The position numbers and the translations under genes are program-made. This document shows, piece by piece, positions 7,384-15,402 of a stretch of DNA of 62,166 bases. Within the stretch, counting starts at the first letter, position 1. Every line of letters begins with the position of its first letter. The notes under the pieces were generated by a model. It saw only the letters and a program-made list of their open reading frames with translations, did not search any database and was not told the DNA's origin. This DNA is from Acetobacterium bakii (GTDB lineage: Bacteria > Bacillota > Clostridia > Eubacteriales > Eubacteriaceae): the NCBI RefSeq assembly GCF_001263355.1, contig NZ_LGYO01000013.1:1-62166 (forward strand). The letters are read 5' to 3'.

Positions 7384-7806
7384 ATGATGAACAAAGTTAT
7401 TTTAGTCGGAAGGCTAACCAGAGCGCCGGAGGTCAAGAACACGACAACCGGTAAGGCGGTGGCGACCTTCACCCTTGCGGTGGATCGTCGCTTTAAAAAT
7501 AAAGATGGACAGAAAGAAGCCGATTTCGTACCCATCGTGGTATGGGGGAAGCAGGCCGAGTTTGCAGGACAATATTTAGGCAAGGGTAGTCAAATTGGTG
7601 CATCCGGAAGATTACAGGTGCGCAGCTATGATGGCCAGGATGGTCAACGCCGGTATGTAACAGAAGTGGTTGCGGACGAGATTAAGTTCCTGTCTTCCAA
7701 ACCAAATAATAATAACGGAAATAACCACGGCGATCCACCGCCTGAACCCATGGGAATCGATGAAGACTTTCATTTAATGGCTGATGACGATGAGATCCCT
7801 TATTAA
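7384..7806 (+). CDS. ssb: Single-stranded DNA-binding protein
   Basis: 140 residues. The OB-fold start NKVILVGRLTRAPEVKNTTTGKAVATFTLAVDR and the VVWGKQAEFAGQYLGKGSQIGASGRL segment are classic SSB. The Gly/Asn-rich linker and acidic tip DDDEIPY replace the usual DDDIPF, so partner-protein docking should be kept. It coats single strands during transfer and replication; plasmid SSBs also help the incoming strand. An ATG doublet at 7384/7387 follows AAGGAGAAG. It lacks the acidic-Trp tail although both neighbouring single-gene segments downstream carry it. Confidence 0.96.
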   Translation: MMNKVILVGRLTRAPEVKNTTTGKAVATFTLAVDRRFKNKDGQKEADFVPIVVWGKQAEFAGQYLGKGSQIGASGRLQVRSYDGQDGQRRYVTEVVADEIKFLSSKPNNNNGNNHGDPPPEPMGIDEDFHLMADDDEIPY

Positions 7807-7851
7807 AATGAGAATGACTTTAGACATAATGCTGATCAATACAGAAACTTA

Positions 7852-7888
7852 CCTAAACAGACATTACAGATAATGATCTGTTTTTTTT
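7852..7888 (+). terminator. Intrinsic terminator after ssb
   Basis: An interrupted stem (ACAGA paired with TCTGT, ATTA with TAAT) is followed by a run of eight T at about 7881-7888. It separates ssb from the next gene. Confidence 0.6.
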
Positions 7889-7905
7889 ATGCAAATACTC
7901 AAAGC

Positions 7906-7922
7906 TGTTTCCTCGGGAAACA
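7906..7922. repeat. 17-bp palindrome copy 6 (TCG centre)
   Basis: TGTTTCCTCGGGAAACA between the ssb terminator and the ribosome site of the next gene. Confidence 0.95.
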
Positions 7923-7944
7923 AAATTAAAGGAGGATAATCGGC

Positions 7945-8532
7945 ATGAAGTTGGTTTATGTGTGTTCGCCACTAAAGGCAAACGAAGAAAGAAACATGGC
8001 AGAAAATTTAAAACAGGCGGTTGAGTGGTGCAGACAAGCGAGTGAACAGGGCGTTTTACCACTGGCTCCCCACACCATTTTCACCCAATACCTGGATGAT
8101 ACCATCCCGAGTGATCGGGAAAAGGGACTGTTAATGGGAATTGAACTGCTAAAGCAGTGCAAAGAAGTATGGGTTCATGGGAACATCTTGTCCCAGGGAA
8201 TGGTTAATGAAATTATCATGGCGAAAACCCTGAACAAACCCGTCATTGCCAAGGACATGGATCGGGAAACCTACAAAGATCTGATGGCCTATCAGGGTGT
8301 TTTTAAAGAAGCATTTTCTGATGAACAGTGGGAAATGTTGTGCTTTGGGTTGGATGAGGGACTGGATGTTTCAAGCTATGCCAACTCCAGTATAGCAGCA
8401 AGTTGTATGATGGATCGGATACACCAGTTAAAAAATGGGCCGGATAATGACCCGAATATTATTGATATTTCAGAGATGAAACGCTATGAACCGGAAGCAG
8501 ACTGTGAGGATGAATGGGAACAGGAAGCTTAA
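7945..8532 (+). CDS. Nucleoside deoxyribosyltransferase-like protein, tail-tagged
   Basis: 195 residues. The N-terminal strand-loop KLVYVCSPLKA, the following helix, APHTIFTQYLDD and the SQGMVNEIIMAK segment match small Rossmann-like proteins related to nucleoside 2-deoxyribosyltransferases (DUF4406/DUF7768 type), often found on phages and plasmids. The likely ligand is a nucleotide or nucleotide sugar; the reaction is unknown. The added C-terminal part ends in CEDEWEQEA, the shared tail, and a palindrome begins 3 nt after the stop. Strong AAAGGAGGAT ribosome site. Confidence 0.75.
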   Translation: MKLVYVCSPLKANEERNMAENLKQAVEWCRQASEQGVLPLAPHTIFTQYLDDTIPSDREKGLLMGIELLKQCKEVWVHGNILSQGMVNEIIMAKTLNKPVIAKDMDRETYKDLMAYQGVFKEAFSDEQWEMLCFGLDEGLDVSSYANSSIAASCMMDRIHQLKNGPDNDPNIIDISEMKRYEPEADCEDEWEQEA

Positions 8533-8535
8533 ACC

Positions 8536-8552
8536 TGTTTCCTCGGGAAACA
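8536..8552. repeat. 17-bp palindrome copy 7 (TCG centre)
   Basis: TGTTTCCTCGGGAAACA starting 3 nt after a tagged stop codon; the next gene begins 22 nt later. Confidence 0.95.
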
Positions 8553-8574
8553 GGTCTACCGAAAGGAGCCGATA

Positions 8575-9585
8575 ATGGGACGTTTGCCAGATGATGTGTT
8601 TGAAAAAATAACGCAGATCAGTATCATTGACTATGCGTTAAGTAATGGATATGAATTGCTTAAAATCGGGAATCAAGTCAAAATAAAAAATGAAGGTGGA
8701 CTTTTTATTGATCCGGATTTAAACCGGTGGAAGTGTTTGTCTGATGATTCCAAAGCCGCCGGTGGTGGGATTATCCAGTTTGTGATGTATATGAAAGAGA
8801 AAAGCAAGGGCGACGTCATTCATGAATTGGCAGCCTTTATCAATCATCATCCGGAACCCAGCGAAGTCGCAAAGGACTATATCAAAAAAGCAAAAGATTA
8901 TGCCAAAACCAATAACGGAAAATTTGAACCGCCAGAAAAGGCGATGAATTATCGACGGATTTTTGCATACCTGATCAAGACTCGCTGCATTGATCCGGAA
9001 GTGGTGAATTACTATATCAAGCATCACAAAATCTATGAAGATAAAAATCATAACTGTGCCTTTTGCGGCTTTGATGAAAAGGGTTTAATTAAAAGTATTT
9101 CATTAAGGGGAACATATGACGTACCTGACAAGGATGCGTTTAAGGGGATCGTAAAAAATTCAGATAAGAGTTATCCTTTTACGCACCAGGGAAAAGGGAA
9201 TCGGGTTCTGGTGTTCGAAGCACCCATTGACATGTTGTCCTATCAAACCATCAAACGAAAAATTGGCGATATTAATCAGAATAAGGATCACTACATCGCA
9301 TTAAACGGGGTAGCCCACATTGGATTGGTGCATTATCTGAAGACACACCCTGATATTGAGAATATTGTGATGTGTTTGGATAATGATGAACCGGGACAAG
9401 ATAATACCCTATCATTGATTAACGCAGTTGAAGAATTACACCCCGGGAAATACAATTTTGATCTGAAACTGCCAACCGAACCCCATAAAGACTGGAATGA
9501 AGTGCTCAAAAACATTCACCAGGAGCGTGAAAAGGCAGTTGTTCGGGAGGACGATCCGGAAGACGAGTGGGAACAGGAAGCTTGA
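8575..9585 (+). CDS. DUF3991/TOPRIM primase-like protein, tail-tagged
   Basis: 336 residues. The N-terminal part (IIDYALSNGYEL, LFIDPDLNRWKCLSDD, GGGIIQFVMYM) resembles the zinc-less primase-type module of DUF3991 proteins. A TOPRIM fold follows, with FEAPIDMLSY at about 214-223 (catalytic Glu) and CLDNDEPGQ at about 266-274 (DxD-like). Such proteins are thought to act in plasmid DNA priming or processing, and some conjugative primases are exported into recipients. It ends in DDPEDEWEQEA. A palindrome starts 8 nt past the stop. Confidence 0.83.
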   Translation: MGRLPDDVFEKITQISIIDYALSNGYELLKIGNQVKIKNEGGLFIDPDLNRWKCLSDDSKAAGGGIIQFVMYMKEKSKGDVIHELAAFINHHPEPSEVAKDYIKKAKDYAKTNNGKFEPPEKAMNYRRIFAYLIKTRCIDPEVVNYYIKHHKIYEDKNHNCAFCGFDEKGLIKSISLRGTYDVPDKDAFKGIVKNSDKSYPFTHQGKGNRVLVFEAPIDMLSYQTIKRKIGDINQNKDHYIALNGVAHIGLVHYLKTHPDIENIVMCLDNDEPGQDNTLSLINAVEELHPGKYNFDLKLPTEPHKDWNEVLKNIHQEREKAVVREDDPEDEWEQEA

Positions 9586-9593
9586 AGGAATTC

Positions 9594-9610
9594 TGTTTCC
9601 CCGGGAAACA
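9594..9610. repeat. 17-bp palindrome copy 8 (CCG centre)
   Basis: TGTTTCCCCGGGAAACA, 8 nt after the TOPRIM gene stop, embedded between two GAATTC words. Confidence 0.93.
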
Positions 9611-9641
9611 GGAAAGAATTCGACTAAAAGGTTGAAAATCG

Positions 9642-9658
9642 TGTTTCCTCGGGAAACA
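9642..9658. repeat. 17-bp palindrome copy 9 (TCG centre)
   Basis: TGTTTCCTCGGGAAACA, 48 nt after copy 8, upstream of the lipoprotein and transfer operon. Confidence 0.95.
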
Positions 9659-9742
9659 AACGGATGAAGAAAGGACGGAGAAAGATGATATATTTCGATA
9701 CCAGTTAAAGGGGGATTGAAAAATAAAGTGAAGGAGGAGTGA

Positions 9743-10432
9743 TTGAAAATAAAAAAGTTAACATTAATAATGATGTTTGGGTTGATGGTGGTGATTACCA
9801 GTGGCTGTTTTGCAACAGATCTGTTTAAAACACCCGCAGTATCCGGTGACTGGTATCACAAAGACAGTAATACTTATATTGCTTTAAGCGATGATGGAAC
9901 ATTTACCATGGGTTATGGAAAAGGCAACGCCAACACTGGTGGAACCTATGATTATGACAAGAAAGAAATAACCTTGCATTTGGAATACACCGTATCAGCT
10001 GAAGGGAAAAAGGAGGATTGGGACACTAACAGCACGATCGGCAGTGGGGGAAAAATAGTAATGCCCTACGAACTCAGAAATGATGAAACCATGAAAATTA
10101 AATCCGAAGGAGGAAACCTGACCTACACAAAAATAGGCGGGGAACCAATCGAAACCACAACAGAGAATCTCATCGGCTCCTGGAAATATGAAAAAGGGGG
10201 TTTGCAGTTAGCGCTTTCCCAGGATGGAACTTATCGCATCACAGAAGATCATGGATCCCAGGATCAAACGGCAAGTGCCGAAGATCAGGGAACCTACACC
10301 TTTGAGAATGGTGTGCTCACCTTAAACAATGGGAGTAACATAAGACTGTTCAAGACCGAACTGGTCATGGCGGATCGTTTGTGCATGGAGAATGAAACCG
10401 GGACCTTCTTTTATACCCGGATCGTGAAATAA
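9743..10432 (+). CDS. Lipoprotein with two repeated beta domains
   Basis: 229 residues from a TTG start after AAGGAGGAG. A hydrophobic leader ends in the lipobox ITSGC (Cys at about 22), so the protein should be lipid-anchored outside the membrane. Two related segments, SGDWYHKDSNTYIALSDDGTFTM and GSWKYEKGGLQLALSQDGTYRI, show a duplicated lipocalin-like or DUF5640-like beta unit. It is the first gene of the transfer/pilus operon, 11 nt before the coupling ATPase. Possible roles are surface anchoring or entry exclusion; these are inferred only from location. Confidence 0.8.
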   Translation: MKIKKLTLIMMFGLMVVITSGCFATDLFKTPAVSGDWYHKDSNTYIALSDDGTFTMGYGKGNANTGGTYDYDKKEITLHLEYTVSAEGKKEDWDTNSTIGSGGKIVMPYELRNDETMKIKSEGGNLTYTKIGGEPIETTTENLIGSWKYEKGGLQLALSQDGTYRITEDHGSQDQTASAEDQGTYTFENGVLTLNNGSNIRLFKTELVMADRLCMENETGTFFYTRIVK

Positions 10433-10443
10433 GGAGGGATGAG

Positions 10444-12384
10444 TTGACGCTGAAAATAATTCGCGCGGGGATGGCAGTGGCCATATTTGTGATTCTAGGC
10501 ATTGGGTTTTTGTTTTTAATTCGAGAAATTGATGGTTTAATGACCGGACAGGGGCTTTTGTCCTACAATGTGCCGTTACAAACCGTCTTGGATGTTGTCC
10601 TGAATAATGAACGAACAAAAAAAATGTACTTACTCAGTTTGGCCTTTGCCTTTTCCATGGCATTGGTTTTTTTAATTGGACAGAATAAAAGCTACAAGAG
10701 CGAACTCAATTGCATTACCCCAGACATTGAAACACCCAAGCCAGCCGGACAGAATCAGCATGGCTCAGCACGCTGGCTGGACAAGAAAAAGAAGGACCAG
10801 GCATTTGATTACGTGGTCATTCACAAACACAACCCCTTTATTCAATTCTTATTAAAGAGTGGGAGAGCAGAAAGAAAGCAGATAAAAAAAGGGCATTATT
10901 GGGTTGATGAAACGGTCATGGAGAATAAAAAACCATTTAAAATGGGCGGTTTGGTGTTAGGAAAAGACAAGCAATTGATGGGAAATGAAAAAATTTATTT
11001 CATCGGGGAGGACGTTCACGGGTTAATCATTGGCGCCACACGATGTGGCAAAGGCAGAACCCTGGTACTCCAAACCATTGGCGTATTGGCAATGGCGAAA
11101 GAATCCTCCATTGTCTGTGACCCGAAAGGAGAGAACCATGATTACACAGCGCATTTTTTAAGAAAATGCGGCATTGATGTTTTTACCCTGGATTTTAAAG
11201 ATCCCCTGAAAAGCAATCACTATAACTTCCTGCAATCCATCATCGATGCAGTGGCAGAAGGGAATCTATCCCAGGCCATTGACTATGTCTGGGATATTAC
11301 CGGAGCGCTGGTGGGGGAAGCCAAGGGTGAGAAGTTATGGAGTAACGGGGAAGCCAGTATTATCGCCAGCTGCATTATGATTGTGGTGTTTGAAAATATG
11401 GATAATCCGGCGTATCAGAATCTAACCAACGTCTTCTATTTTATTGCGGAAATGTGTAAGGCACCGAAGCAGGGTGAAGAAATGGCACTGGCTCGCTATA
11501 TGAAACAGTTAAAGGTAAAAAATCCAACCCATCCCGCGGTCGGACTGGTGGCCATATCGGATATTGCTCCATCCAAGACCCGGGGAAGCTTTTACACCAG
11601 TGCACTGACAACGCTAAGGCTTTTTACCAATCCACTGATTTATGAAATGACAAAAACAACAGACTTTCGGGCCCGGGATATTGGCACTAAACCTACCACA
11701 GTGTTTATGATTCTGCCGGATGGCAAAACTACCTATTACTCGTTAGCTTCGCTGTTCTGTACCCAAGTTTACAGTGGGTTGTCTGATTTTGCGGACAAGC
11801 TGGGCGGGCGGTTGCCGATCCGGGTGAATTACGTCCTGGATGAGTTTGGTAACTTCACCAAGATCCCGGAATTTGCAGGCCAACTTTCAGTTGGTGGCGG
11901 TCGTGGGATTCGCTTTAATCTATTTTTACAGTCATTGGCGCAGTTGGAAGAAAAATACGGACGGGAGATTGCCCGGATCATTCGCAGTAACTGTGAAACC
12001 TGGATTTATCTTCAGGCGGAGGATCTGGAAACCCAAAAAGAGGTTTCTGAACGACTGGGGAAATATACCACCACATCCTATTCCCTGTCATCATCTCAGC
12101 AGCACTATACATCAAATGCCAGTCAGTCCGTGAATCTGGTCGGACGTGAGCTGCTAACCCCGAATGAAGTCAGTCGCATCAGGCGGCCCTACAATCTGGT
12201 AACCAGCCGCAACGATCCGGTAATTATGACTTCACCGGATCTTTCCAAGTGGTTATTCAATGATTTCTATGGGTTGGGAAGCAAAGAGCATAATAATAAG
12301 TTGCGGATGATTCGCAGCGATGCCAGAAAGACGCACCAGGAAGAAGGCATTATCTTGTGGGGGATCTGGAAAAAATATCAATAG
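10444..12384 (+). CDS. Type IV coupling protein (VirD4/TraG family)
   Basis: 646 residues from TTG after AAGGAGGG. Two N-terminal membrane helices (about 8-28 and 57-75) precede the ATPase domain. The Walker A region IIGATRCGKGRTL lies at about 194-206 and VLDEFGNF (Walker B) at about 464-471. The VCDPKGENHDYT and RSNCETWIYLQAED segments are typical of VirD4/TraG. It links the relaxosome and other substrates to the secretion channel, so it is the obvious candidate receptor for the shared acidic-Trp tail (inference). The P-loop has CGKGR where GSGKT is common. Confidence 0.95.
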   Translation: MTLKIIRAGMAVAIFVILGIGFLFLIREIDGLMTGQGLLSYNVPLQTVLDVVLNNERTKKMYLLSLAFAFSMALVFLIGQNKSYKSELNCITPDIETPKPAGQNQHGSARWLDKKKKDQAFDYVVIHKHNPFIQFLLKSGRAERKQIKKGHYWVDETVMENKKPFKMGGLVLGKDKQLMGNEKIYFIGEDVHGLIIGATRCGKGRTLVLQTIGVLAMAKESSIVCDPKGENHDYTAHFLRKCGIDVFTLDFKDPLKSNHYNFLQSIIDAVAEGNLSQAIDYVWDITGALVGEAKGEKLWSNGEASIIASCIMIVVFENMDNPAYQNLTNVFYFIAEMCKAPKQGEEMALARYMKQLKVKNPTHPAVGLVAISDIAPSKTRGSFYTSALTTLRLFTNPLIYEMTKTTDFRARDIGTKPTTVFMILPDGKTTYYSLASLFCTQVYSGLSDFADKLGGRLPIRVNYVLDEFGNFTKIPEFAGQLSVGGGRGIRFNLFLQSLAQLEEKYGREIARIIRSNCETWIYLQAEDLETQKEVSERLGKYTTTSYSLSSSQQHYTSNASQSVNLVGRELLTPNEVSRIRRPYNLVTSRNDPVIMTSPDLSKWLFNDFYGLGSKEHNNKLRMIRSDARKTHQEEGIILWGIWKKYQ

Positions 12385-12420
12385 AGCTTCAGATAAATGA
12401 ATGGTTCATGATGAAAGGAG

Positions 12421-12675
12421 GTGAAGGGATTGACTGGATTTGTTTGGGTAACAGGATTAGTTAGATTGATGTCGGATGCTTCAACGGCACTGTATATCAT
12501 TTTACCGTTAATGGCGATATTGGTTGTTATTTGGAATATTGTACAGTATTTTCATGCCGATGATCATGAAAAAGCGAATTTTAAGAAAAACATTAAATAC
12601 ACAGTGATTGCGTTGATTGTCGGGATGACCGCCAATGGTTTTATAAACCTTTTGTTGGGTTATTTTCCAAGTTAA
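12421..12675 (+). CDS. Small two-helix membrane protein, possible VirB2/TrbC-like subunit
   Basis: 84 residues from GTG 12421 (TTG 12430 possible). Two hydrophobic helices (about 18-42 and 60-80) are separated by a charged loop, HADDHEKANFKKN. Size, topology and its place between the coupling ATPase and the pilins fit a VirB2/TrbC-type channel or pilus subunit. There is no prepilin motif. Identification is by architecture only. Confidence 0.6.
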   Translation: MKGLTGFVWVTGLVRLMSDASTALYIILPLMAILVVIWNIVQYFHADDHEKANFKKNIKYTVIALIVGMTANGFINLLLGYFPS

Positions 12676-12720
12676 AGAAGCAAAAAGAAAAGCCTATTTT
12701 ATAAATTAAAGGAGAGAAAC

Positions 12721-12957
12721 ATGGCACTTAAAATGTTAAAAGAAAAAGTATCGGACACGGTTGTATTGATTCATGCGCGTTTAACCCAGGTAAAGACGGA
12801 TAAAGGCTCAGTCACCGAATATGCGGGACTGATTATTGTGGGTCTGGTGGTCGTTGGCGTCGTACTCTTTGGCTACCGGAATATCATCACCACCGATGTT
12901 TTACCAGCGCTTAAAACCAATATTTTAAATCTATTTACCAAAGTACCTACAGCCTAA
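12721..12957 (+). CDS. flp: Flp/Tad-type pilin 1
   Basis: 78 residues. A basic leader of about 29 residues ends in TDKGSVTEY, followed by the hydrophobic helix AGLIIVGLVVVGVVLFGY. This is the class IVb (Flp) prepilin pattern: Gly at the cut site, a Glu-Tyr pair just after, then the pilus-core helix. It would be processed by the peptidase at 14803. A near-identical second copy follows at 13074, including its ribosome-site region. The Glu is one residue closer to the Gly than in the TadE-like protein at 20232. Confidence 0.9.
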   Translation: MALKMLKEKVSDTVVLIHARLTQVKTDKGSVTEYAGLIIVGLVVVGVVLFGYRNIITTDVLPALKTNILNLFTKVPTA

Positions 12958-13073
12958 AAGAGCAATGATGTCATAAACGGGAACGGTGAGGGCGTTGGTT
13001 GTCGGGATTTTAGTTGCTTTCAAAGTAAAAAGGAAAAAGCAAAGGTCTATTTTATTAATTAAAGGAGAAAAAC

Positions 13074-13310
13074 ATGGCACTTAAAATGTTAAAAGGAAAA
13101 GTATCAAACACGGTCGTATTGATTCATGCGCGTTTAGCCAAGGTAAAGACGGATAAAGGCTCAGTCACTGAATATGCGGGACTGATTATTGTCGGTTTGG
13201 TGGTCGTTGGCGTCATACTCTTTGGTTACCGGGGGATCATCATAACCGACGTTTTACCAGCGCTTAAAACCAATATTACAAATCTATTTTCCAATGTACC
13301 CACATCCTAA
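13074..13310 (+). CDS. flp: Flp/Tad-type pilin 2 (tandem duplicate)
   Basis: 78 residues, about 85% identical to the pilin at 12721 by eye; differences cluster in the N-terminal leader and the C-terminal tip (FTKVPTA against FSNVPTS). The 40-50 nt before each start are also alike, showing a recent tandem duplication of gene plus leader. The variable tip suggests two surface-exposed variants or major/minor pilins. A hairpin lies between this gene and the VirB6-like gene. Confidence 0.9.
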   Translation: MALKMLKGKVSNTVVLIHARLAKVKTDKGSVTEYAGLIIVGLVVVGVILFGYRGIIITDVLPALKTNITNLFSNVPTS

Positions 13311-13324
13311 AAGAAAATGCCGGA

Positions 13325-13347
13325 ACGAACGGAAGCGATCCGTTCGT
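13325..13347 (+). terminator. Hairpin after the pilin pair
   Basis: A perfect 9-bp stem (13325-13333 with 13339-13347) has a 5-nt loop and only a short T stretch. It could be a partial terminator or an mRNA stabiliser that lets pilin messages exceed those of downstream genes, as is common in pilus operons (inference). Confidence 0.5.
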
Positions 13348-13374
13348 TTCGACCGGGATTAAAGGAGGAGCGGG

Positions 13375-14193
13375 ATGTATTCAATTTTCAAGAACTTTAT
13401 ATTTGATGCCGTCAACAATAGCGGCATTGTAACCGGGAGTATCAAAACCCTGGCAGAACATGTTTTTTATATCGAACAGTGGATTGGTGATGCTTCGGGT
13501 TTGGATTTTACCGCGTCACTGACCCATATTTTCTATCAATTGGCTTTGTTGCTGCTGGCCATCAAGTTTACCAAAAATGGGTTTGAAACCTACATCACCT
13601 GGACCGGTGGCGATCCGGATTCAGACCCCTGGGCGATGCTGCAACGAACGGTGAAAGCAGTTGTGTTAATCGTCGCCTTTCCGGTGCTTTATGATATCTT
13701 TGCCCGGGTTTGTACCGGGGTGCTCTATGAGATTCTCAACAGCATGAATACCAAATTTTTATTCGATGATAACTTTAGCAAAACTCTGACGGAAGCGAAT
13801 ATTGGACCTTTTGCACTCGGCATTTTTTACATCGGGGTGCTGGTGCTTTATTTTCAGATGGTGGGACGGGGGATCCAAATGTGGATGATGCAGATCGGCT
13901 TTCCGCTGGCCTGTGTGGGACTCATTGAAAGTGATAACGGCGTGTTTGCACCGTTTATGATGACCTTTTTTAAAGCCGGGGTGACAACCGTTGTCCAACT
14001 ATCTTTGTTGTCACTGTCCTATATTTTAATGGCTACCGGTGATTTTATTATTGGTTTTGGGACCTTGACTGCCGGAATTGCGACCCCGGCCTTATTACAG
14101 CAGTTTATGGTGCATTCCGGGAATGCGAATTTATCCGGGAAAGCACTGACCATTGCCCGGGTGACAGAAGTGGCGGTGAGAGCCGTTAAATAA
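13375..14193 (+). CDS. VirB6/TrbL-like channel membrane protein
   Basis: 272 residues with about six hydrophobic segments (about 55-70, 95-118, 145-170, 175-195, 205-240) and short loops. This is the polytopic pattern of VirB6/TrbL proteins that form the inner-membrane part of the transfer channel in Gram-positive systems. Ribosome site AAAGGAGGAGCGGG before the ATG at 13375. It lies downstream of the pilins and upstream of a PrgI-like gene, the usual Gram-positive T4SS neighbourhood. No catalytic motif is expected. Confidence 0.8.
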   Translation: MYSIFKNFIFDAVNNSGIVTGSIKTLAEHVFYIEQWIGDASGLDFTASLTHIFYQLALLLLAIKFTKNGFETYITWTGGDPDSDPWAMLQRTVKAVVLIVAFPVLYDIFARVCTGVLYEILNSMNTKFLFDDNFSKTLTEANIGPFALGIFYIGVLVLYFQMVGRGIQMWMMQIGFPLACVGLIESDNGVFAPFMMTFFKAGVTTVVQLSLLSLSYILMATGDFIIGFGTLTAGIATPALLQQFMVHSGNANLSGKALTIARVTEVAVRAVK

Positions 14194-14210
14194 AAGACGA
14201 AAGGAATAAC

Positions 14211-14441
14211 ATGGAGACAATTGATTATTTTAAAGATTTGAACAGTCTCTACACAATGCTGTTAATGGGAATCAATGCCGGGGTGATCTTTCGGGTGGTC
14301 TTTTGCATCACGCATATGATTCACTCACCCGATGAACGGGGTGTTTATATGAGACGCATCCGAAACATACTGATCTTCTGTATTATGGCCAATACGATCA
14401 TCCCGTTTCGGGAGGTGATCCTTTCATACATCATACGATAA
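14211..14441 (+). CDS. Small membrane protein in transfer operon
   Basis: 76 residues with two hydrophobic segments (about 14-34 and 52-72) split by a charged loop, HSPDERGVYMRR. Size and position between VirB6-like and PrgI-like genes suggest a minor T4SS membrane component. No family is recognised. Its stop lies 3 nt before a palindrome copy, although it lacks the acidic-Trp tail. Confidence 0.65.
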   Translation: METIDYFKDLNSLYTMLLMGINAGVIFRVVFCITHMIHSPDERGVYMRRIRNILIFCIMANTIIPFREVILSYIIR

Positions 14442-14444
14442 ATC

Positions 14445-14461
14445 TGTTTCCCCGGGAAACA
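14445..14461. repeat. 17-bp palindrome copy 10 (CCG centre)
   Basis: TGTTTCCCCGGGAAACA, 17 nt before the PrgI-like start; one of only two copies inside the transfer/pilus operon. Confidence 0.93.
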
Positions 14462-14477
14462 GGAAAAGGAGGTAATA

Positions 14478-14798
14478 ATGGAGAACCATGATGAGCTTTA
14501 TATTCCCAAAGGAATTAAATCCAGTCGGGTGTTTATGGAAGGGATGGAAGTACGCGAAGTCTTTCTCCTGGGTGTGGTGTTGTGCGTCACGCTCATTGGA
14601 TGTGCCCTTTACTACAGTATTACAAAAGACCCCATCGGCACGTTTTTCGGATTCTTAGGGGTGATGCTATCGGCCTATCTGATGCTCAAAAAAAGCGAGA
14701 ACGATAATCAGTCGTTTCTTGATTTGGTCCAGCACATCTTAAGGTACTATCAGGGACAAAAGCACTATGCCTACATCCGCTTAAACGAGTGGGAGTAG
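14478..14798 (+). CDS. PrgI-family (VirB3-like) T4SS protein
   Basis: 106 residues. The N-terminus YIPKGIKSSRVFMEGMEVREV precedes two close membrane helices (about 28-48 and 52-70), followed by a short tail with HILRYYQGQKHY. This matches PrgI proteins of Gram-positive conjugation systems, the counterpart of VirB3, which partner with VirB4. Here VirB4 (34546) lies about 20 kb away, so the two usual neighbours have been separated by the pilus and surface-protein block. Ribosome site AAAGGAGG. Confidence 0.83.
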   Translation: MENHDELYIPKGIKSSRVFMEGMEVREVFLLGVVLCVTLIGCALYYSITKDPIGTFFGFLGVMLSAYLMLKKSENDNQSFLDLVQHILRYYQGQKHYAYIRLNEWE

Positions 14799-14802
14799 AT
14801 TG

Positions 14803-15402
14803 ATGTTTATAGCAGCGATCAGCTTTATGTGTGTGCTCGGATTTTGGTTTTTGATGGGTATGGTATTAAAAATTCAGTGTAAAAAGGCGTCTTTTCCCAA
14901 TGCATTTTTTTGGGCAACGCCTTTTCTATTTACTTTACTGGTTCTGGATAATCCGGTGACACTGTTGCGAACCGGATTATTTATATGTTTGATGTTTTAC
15001 ATCGGATACTTTGATGTTAAAACCCAAACCATTCCCCGGTTTGTCCATCCCCTGATTCTGCTTGTCGGGTGCATCGGCGCAAATTATGGGTGGCTGGTCG
15101 ACCAGGCAATTCCCGGGATGCTCGTCATCGGTTTGCCGATGTACAGCATCTATTGGGTCTTAAAACGAACCATGCATTATAAAGATGCAATTGGTTTAGG
15201 TGATATTCGATTAATGACGGTGTGTGGCTTTTATCTGGGCCTGACGGTGGGACTGTTTGGACTGATTTTAGGTTTAATCTTTGCCATCGTCTGGTCAATC
15301 AGTAAACGGCTGAAACGGGATGAAGCCTTTGCGTTTGGTCCGTTTCTATGTACGGGTTTTATACTGGCATTAATGTTTAGTGAAAGGATGGTGTTTTTTT
15401 GA
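14803..15402 (+). CDS. Prepilin peptidase (TadV/CpaA, A24 family)
   Basis: About 199 residues with six or more membrane helices. The two aspartates of A24 peptidases are visible: YFDVKTQTIPRF (about 69-80) and GLGDIRLM (GxGD, about 131-138). It cuts the leader of Flp pilins and TadE-like pseudopilins at the cytoplasmic face. ATG 14803 is preferred because GGGAG is 7 nt upstream; an in-frame TTG lies at 14800. It overlaps the CpaB gene by 4 nt. Confidence 0.9.
   Translation: MFIAAISFMCVLGFWFLMGMVLKIQCKKASFPNAFFWATPFLFTLLVLDNPVTLLRTGLFICLMFYIGYFDVKTQTIPRFVHPLILLVGCIGANYGWLVDQAIPGMLVIGLPMYSIYWVLKRTMHYKDAIGLGDIRLMTVCGFYLGLTVGLFGLILGLIFAIVWSISKRLKRDEAFAFGPFLCTGFILALMFSERMVFF

Noticed and set aside
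14790-14798. PrgI-like protein ending in NEWE as a twelfth tagged protein
   Set aside because: It stops at Glu after Trp without the [QPL]-E-[MAQ] ending and lacks the acidic run; it is a channel component rather than a likely substrate.
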